A DNA stretch of 18,148 bases from the NCBI GenBank assembly GCA_016935775.1, contig JAFGQF010000170.1, positions 1 through 18,148 of the forward strand. The letters are read 5' to 3'. The translations under genes were made by a program, and so were the position numbers. The notes beneath the pieces are model-generated. The model was not told the origin of the DNA. It made no database searches and saw only the letters and a list, made by a program, of their open reading frames with translations. Origin of the DNA: Caldifarciminota bacterium. GTDB taxonomy: Bacteria; Hydrothermota; Tepidihabitantia; Tepidihabitantales; Tepidihabitantaceae. This document shows positions 14,838 through 18,148 of this stretch, in pieces. Within the stretch, counting starts at the first letter, position 1, and the number at the start of each line of letters is the position of its first letter.

Positions 14838-15791
14838 TTGAAGTACCTCATCACCGGCATCACCGGCTTCGCCGGCAGCCACTTGGCCGAAAGGCTGCTG
14901 GCGCAGCAAGAAGCGGAGGTCCACGGCACGATTCGCTGGCGCTCGCGCACCGAGAACATCGAGGGAATCCGCGACCGGCTCCGGCTCCACACCTGCGACC
15001 TGCGCGACGCCACCTCGGTCCGGGAGCTCGTTGCCCGGGTCCGGCCCGACGGCATCTTCCACCTCGCCGCCCAGAGCTTCGTGCCGATGTCATGGATTGC
15101 GCCGGCCGAGACCCTCGGCACCAACATCATCGGCCAGAGCAACCTCTTCGAGGCAGTCCGCGCGGCGGGGCTGGACTGCCGCATCCAGATCGCCGGCAGT
15201 TCCGAGGAATACGGCCTGGTCCTGCCCGACGAGACGCCGATCAAGGAAACCAATCCGTTGCGGCCGCTCAGCCCCTACGGCGTCAGCAAGGTCGCCCAGG
15301 ACGCGATGGGCTGGCAGTACTTCAAGAGCTACGGCCTCAAGATAGTCCGAACCCGGGCGTTCAACCACACCGGCCCGCGCCGCGGTGAGGTGTTTGCCAC
15401 CTCCAACTTCGCCCGCCAGGTCGCGCTCATCGAGGCCGGCAAGCAGGACCCGGCCATCAGCGTCGGCAACCTCGACGCGGTCCGGGACTTCACCGATGTC
15501 CGTGACACGGTCGTCGCCTATCACCTGCTGCTCGAGAAGGGCGAGCCGGGCGAGGTCTACAACATCTGCACCGGCAGCGGCTGGCGCATCGGCGACATGC
15601 TCGAGGTCCTGCTCAAGCTGTCCAGGGTCAAGGTCGAAGTGAAGCCCGACCCGGCCCGGATGCGACCCAGCGACGTCGAACTCCTGGTCGGCGACCCGAC
15701 CAAGCTCAAGAAACAGACGGGCTGGAAACCGAAGTACGCCTTCGAGCAGACGATGGCCGACCTGCTCGACCACTGGCGCGCCCGGGTCTAG
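14838..15791 (+). CDS. gmd: GDP-mannose 4,6-dehydratase-like extended SDR enzyme
   Basis: 317 residues from a TTG start with AGGAG upstream. The Rossmann motif TGITGFAGSHL (6-16) binds the dinucleotide. Active-site residues are S121/E123 (GSSEEYG, aligned with the T/S-x-E of dehydratases), Y147 and K151 (YGVSK). The FNHTGPRRGEVF block and LAAQSFV are characteristic of GDP-mannose 4,6-dehydratases. The predicted reaction converts GDP-D-mannose to GDP-4-keto-6-deoxy-D-mannose in the cytosol. It is somewhat shorter than classical Gmd (about 340-370). A reductase similar to it follows 18 bases downstream, giving a two-step pathway. The gene symbol is by resemblance; another NDP-hexose dehydratase remains possible. 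Confidence 0.82.
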   Translation: MKYLITGITGFAGSHLAERLLAQQEAEVHGTIRWRSRTENIEGIRDRLRLHTCDLRDATSVRELVARVRPDGIFHLAAQSFVPMSWIAPAETLGTNIIGQSNLFEAVRAAGLDCRIQIAGSSEEYGLVLPDETPIKETNPLRPLSPYGVSKVAQDAMGWQYFKSYGLKIVRTRAFNHTGPRRGEVFATSNFARQVALIEAGKQDPAISVGNLDAVRDFTDVRDTVVAYHLLLEKGEPGEVYNICTGSGWRIGDMLEVLLKLSRVKVEVKPDPARMRPSDVELLVGDPTKLKKQTGWKPKYAFEQTMADLLDHWRARV

Positions 15792-15792
15792 C

Positions 15793-15809
15793 CAGAGCCG
15801 GCGGCTCTG
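15793..15809 (+). repeat. Inverted repeat filling the gap between the two GDP-sugar genes
   Basis: CAGAGCC-GGC-GGCTCTG, a perfect 7-bp stem with a 3-base loop, occupies nearly the whole 18-base gap between the stop at 15791 and the ATG at 15810. There is no recognisable Shine-Dalgarno sequence, so the hairpin abuts the start codon directly. It lacks a U-tract and is unlikely to be a terminator; it may affect translation or RNA processing. Confidence 0.5.
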
Positions 15810-16760
15810 ATGAGCCGGGTACTGATCACCGGGATCGAAGGTTTCGTCGGCCGGCACCTTGCCGGCCGGCTGCTCGAATCCGGCCACAAGGTCATCGGCA
15901 TCCACCTCGCGCCCTGCACCGGACTTGACAGGGTTGAGCTCCATTGCCACGACATCCGCGACTTCGAATTCCTGCGCGCGGTGCTGGCCGATGCCCGTCC
16001 GGAGCGGGTCGTTCATCTCGCCGCGGTCAGCTCGGTCGCCGAGTCCGAGACCCACGTGCTCGAGACCTACGACGTCAACGCGGTCGGCACCCTGCGCCTG
16101 CTCGAAGCGGTCCGCCAGTCCGCGCCGCGCGCCCGGGTACTGCTGGTATCCTCGGCCGAGGTCTACGGCCGCGGCCCGGCCGCCGGGCCGTTCACCGAGC
16201 AATCGCCGGCCCTGCCGGTCAGCCCCTATGCCCTGAGCAAGCTCGCGGCCGAGGAAGCAGGCCGCTTCTCCCATCGCGCGTTCGGCCTCGACGTCGTCAT
16301 CCTCCGGCCATTCTCCCACACCGGCCCGGGCCAGAGCCCGCGCTTCGTTTTCCCGACCGTCGCCCGCCGCATCGCCGAGCTTGAGCGCGCCGGCGGCGGC
16401 GTCATCGAGCTCGGCAACCTCGACACCCGGCGCGACTACACCGACGTCCGCGACATCTGCCGCGCCTACGAGCTGGCGCTCGAGCGCTGCGAGCCGGGCG
16501 AGACCTACAACATCACTTCCAGCCGGCCGGTTCTCATCCGCGACGGCGTCGAGGCCCTGTGTCGCCTGGCGCGGGTCCCGGTCGAGTACCGCACCGTCGC
16601 CGAGCGCCTGCGGGAACGCGACATCCCGCTGCTCAGCGGCTCGTCGGACAGGTTCGTGCAGGCCACCGGCTGGCGGCCGGAAATCCCGTTCGACCAGACC
16701 CTCACCGACCTGCTCGCTTACTGGCGGACCCGGGTGGCGGCAGATGCGACTGCCCGCTAG
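15810..16760 (+). CDS. GDP-4-keto-6-deoxymannose reductase-like SDR enzyme (Rmd type)
   Basis: 316 residues. The Rossmann motif TGIEGFVGRHL (7-17), SSAEVYG (114-120), Y140 and K144 (YALSK) define an extended SDR. RPFSHTGPGQSPRFVFP, the GNLDTRRDYTDVRDICRAY block and the final TGWRPEIPFDQTLTDLLAYWR match GDP-6-deoxy-D-lyxo-4-hexulose reductases, which make GDP-D-rhamnose from the dehydratase product. It is a diverged paralogue of the gene just upstream (shared FxHTGP, GNLD, R-D-[FY]-TDVRD, TGW, D-L-L-x-[HY]-WR). GDP-D-rhamnose is the likely product, but a different 6-deoxyhexose (via epimerase activity) cannot be excluded. Translation may be coupled, since no Shine-Dalgarno sequence is visible and a hairpin fills the gap. 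Confidence 0.82.
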   Translation: MSRVLITGIEGFVGRHLAGRLLESGHKVIGIHLAPCTGLDRVELHCHDIRDFEFLRAVLADARPERVVHLAAVSSVAESETHVLETYDVNAVGTLRLLEAVRQSAPRARVLLVSSAEVYGRGPAAGPFTEQSPALPVSPYALSKLAAEEAGRFSHRAFGLDVVILRPFSHTGPGQSPRFVFPTVARRIAELERAGGGVIELGNLDTRRDYTDVRDICRAYELALERCEPGETYNITSSRPVLIRDGVEALCRLARVPVEYRTVAERLRERDIPLLSGSSDRFVQATGWRPEIPFDQTLTDLLAYWRTRVAADATAR

Positions 16761-16781
16761 CCGCTCATCACCGGCCCGGCC

Positions 16782-16809
16782 CATTCGACATTCGTCACTC
16801 GTCATTCGC
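16782..16809. repeat. Four tandem 7-bp units (CATTCGN)
   Basis: Units read CATTCGA, CATTCGT, CACTCGT and CATTCGC, directly joined, in the 57-base gap between the reductase stop and the glycosyltransferase start. One base separates it from the next array. Confidence 0.8.
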
Positions 16810-16810
16810 C

Positions 16811-16850
16811 GGAACCCTTGAACCCTGGAACCCTCGAACCCTCGAACCCT
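16811..16850. repeat. Five tandem 8-bp units (NGAACCCT)
   Basis: Units are GGAACCCT, TGAACCCT, GGAACCCT, CGAACCCT and CGAACCCT. The TTG at the unit 1/2 junction (16818) is the only conventional start codon for the following glycosyltransferase, so the array encodes its N-terminus (NPGTLEPSNP). An 8-bp change would shift that frame. Confidence 0.85.
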
Positions 16851-17711
16851 GTCCGTCCGCGGCTCTCGGTTCTCATCGTCACCTGGAACAGCGCCGCCGA
16901 CATCGAGCCCTGCCTCGATTCGCTGCACGCCGAGCGACCGTTCGAGGTCATCGTCGTTGACAACGCCTCGGAAGACGACACCCGCGCCCGGCTGGCCGGC
17001 TACCATCACGCCCGGGTAATCGAGAACACCGCCAACCTCGGCTATGCCCGGGCCAACAACCAGGGCCTGGCTTCCTGCCGCGGCGAGTTCGTCCTGCTGC
17101 TAAACCCGGACACGCGCGTGCTTCCCGGCGCGCTCGACCGGCTGGTCGAGCACCTCGACCAGAACCCCGGCCACGCCGCGGTCGCGCCCCGGCTGGCGGA
17201 CTACGACCGGACCGACCGCACTCAGCAATCGGTCCGCGACCTGCCGACCGCCAGCTCGGTGTTCTGGGAGCTTATCGGGTTGTCACGGCTGTTCCCGCGC
17301 AGCCGGAAGCTCGGCGCCCTGCGAATGGCCTGGTTCGACTACGGGAGTCCCGGCCCCGCGCCCCAACCGATGACCTCCTGCCTGCTGGTTCGGCGGGCGG
17401 TGCTCGAGAAGCTGGGCGGGTTCGACGAGGCCTTCCCCATCCTCTACCCCGATGTCGACCTGTCACGCCGGATGAGGGATTCGGGGCTCGTCACCTGGTT
17501 TCTGCCCGACGCGGTGGTCGCCCACCGCCGCGGGGCCAGCACCGCCAGGGTCAAGCCGCGGATGATCCGCGAGCAGTACCGCTCGCTCATCCGCTACCTG
17601 CGGAAGCACGACCGCGGGGGCTGGTTCTGGCTCAAGTCGGTCGTGCTGGTCCCGTTGTCGGGAATCGTGATGGCGCTACGGATTGCCGCCTGGCGGCTGC
17701 GCCGCCGCTGA
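16818..17711 (+). CDS. GT2-family glycosyltransferase, possibly rhamnosyltransferase-like
   Basis: 297 residues from TTG 16818. The first 14 residues come from the 8-bp array; the conserved GT-A fold begins at RLSVLIVTWNS (15-25). VVDNASEDDT (47-55) binds the nucleotide, NLGYARANNQGL (73-84) is typical, and LLLNPDTRV (94-101) holds the metal-binding D98. GGFDEAFPILYPDVDLSRRMRDSG carries the catalytic-base region; the usual E-D-V-D reads P-D-V-D, a variant seen in this family. A hydrophobic segment near the C-terminus (WLKSVVLVPLSGIVMALRIAAW, ending in arginines) suggests membrane attachment. It would add a sugar to a lipid-linked glycan, plausibly the 6-deoxyhexose made by the genes upstream. 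The frame is open back to the reductase stop, so the start is uncertain. The last 36 bases overlap the convergent gene. Confidence 0.9.
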   Translation: MNPGTLEPSNPVRPRLSVLIVTWNSAADIEPCLDSLHAERPFEVIVVDNASEDDTRARLAGYHHARVIENTANLGYARANNQGLASCRGEFVLLLNPDTRVLPGALDRLVEHLDQNPGHAAVAPRLADYDRTDRTQQSVRDLPTASSVFWELIGLSRLFPRSRKLGALRMAWFDYGSPGPAPQPMTSCLLVRRAVLEKLGGFDEAFPILYPDVDLSRRMRDSGLVTWFLPDAVVAHRRGASTARVKPRMIREQYRSLIRYLRKHDRGGWFWLKSVVLVPLSGIVMALRIAAWRLRRR

Positions 17712-18148
17712 CCAGGCCGGCCTGCCGACCACCAGCCGCTCGGCCAGTTCGGCCAGCCGGCCCGCCTGCTGCCTCCGGTCGAACCGGCTTCGGTCCGAAC
17801 CCGCGAACGAACCGGCCCGCAGTTGCGCCAGCGCGGCCGGCACATCTTCGACCCGGCCGACAGCCAGCCCGGCACCGGCACCGGTCACCAGCCCGGCCGC
17901 CTCGCCCGCGTCCGGCCCGCAAACCACTATCGGCCGGCCCGAGCCGAGGTACTCGTACAGCTTGATGCCGACCGGCTGGCCCGGCTTGCCGACATAGAGT
18001 AGCACGTCCGCCCCGCGCATCAGCCGGCACGCCCGGTCGTGGTCCACCACGCCGAGCAATCTCACCCGGGCATTGCCGGCCAGCGCCTGCCGCAGCCGGT
18101 CCGACACCAGCCCGGCCAGGTACAGCCGCGCCTCGGGCAGCGCGGCCA
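17676..18148 (-). CDS. GT4/GT1-type glycosyltransferase, C-terminal part only
   Basis: The 5' end lies beyond the window; the frame is open to the edge (AALPEARLYLAGLVSDRL...). About 157 residues of the GT-B C-terminal domain are present: VRLLGVVDHDRACRLMRGADVLLY, then GQPVGIKLYEYLGSGRPIVV, where the glutamate and glycine-rich loop match the nucleotide-sugar site of GT4-like enzymes. It continues through an arginine-rich helical end. GTG 18107 is an internal codon, not the start. It is probably another cytosolic or membrane-associated glycosyltransferase of the same glycan locus, transcribed toward the GT2 gene and overlapping its 3' end by 36 bases. Confidence 0.85.
   Translation of the reverse strand, partial: AALPEARLYLAGLVSDRLRQALAGNARVRLLGVVDHDRACRLMRGADVLLYVGKPGQPVGIKLYEYLGSGRPIVVCGPDAGEAAGLVTGAGAGLAVGRVEDVPAALAQLRAGSFAGSDRSRFDRRQQAGRLAELAERLVVGRPAWSAAAQPPGGNP

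Noticed and set aside
15090..17009. A 639-codon minus-strand frame across the GDP-sugar genes
   Set aside because: It is antisense to two recognisable SDR enzymes and shows no domain of its own.

Overview
The window is GC-rich bacterial DNA (about two thirds G+C) packed with short intergenic gaps. Four of the genes encode exported proteins ending in a FlgD-Ig/type-IX-like C-terminal tail. That combination suggests a high-GC member of the FCB assemblage, possibly an uncultured candidate-phylum lineage such as WOR-3/Stahlbacteria. The lineage is inferred from style, not proven. I see no tRNA, rRNA, CRISPR array, insertion sequence or phage gene.

Left part, minus strand (1-6450): an exported Asp-box protein cut by the window edge, a PhzF-family isomerase, an Rrf2/IscR-type regulator with a cysteine cluster and a palindrome inside its own promoter, and a 995-residue exported subtilisin-like protease that ends in a strong hairpin terminator. 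Middle part, plus strand (6460-10335): a run of a YjbQ-family protein, a class V aminotransferase and a second exported subtilase of Kp43 type. The subtilase signal peptide lies upstream of any ordinary start codon. On the minus strand follow a two-module Lrp/AsnC-like protein, an undecaprenyl-phosphate sugar-1-phosphate transferase and an acylphosphatase (10275-12955). A second Asp-box protein (13039-14544) is a clear paralogue of the first.

Right part (14550-18148): ribosomal protein bL28 leads a plus-strand run with a GDP-mannose 4,6-dehydratase-like enzyme, a GDP-4-keto-6-deoxymannose reductase-like enzyme and a GT2 glycosyltransferase. A partial GT4-type glycosyltransferase converges on it. 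With the initiating sugar transferase at 11290-12585 this looks like part of a surface-glycan locus, probably supplying GDP-6-deoxyhexose (rhamnose-like) units.

Two patterns stand out. First, ten genes are preceded by near-identical sigma70-type promoters (TTGACN, 16-17 bp, TANNNT or close). In six of them the start codon sits only 5-8 bases past the -10 box, which predicts leaderless mRNAs; the Shine-Dalgarno-led genes have longer leaders. Second, the GT2 gene begins inside a 7-bp array followed by an 8-bp tandem array that holds its only usable start codon, a possible phase-variation arrangement. No wholly new multi-gene system is convincingly visible. The best leads are the leaderless promoter set, the Rrf2 operator, the repeat-embedded glycosyltransferase start and the secreted paralogue families.
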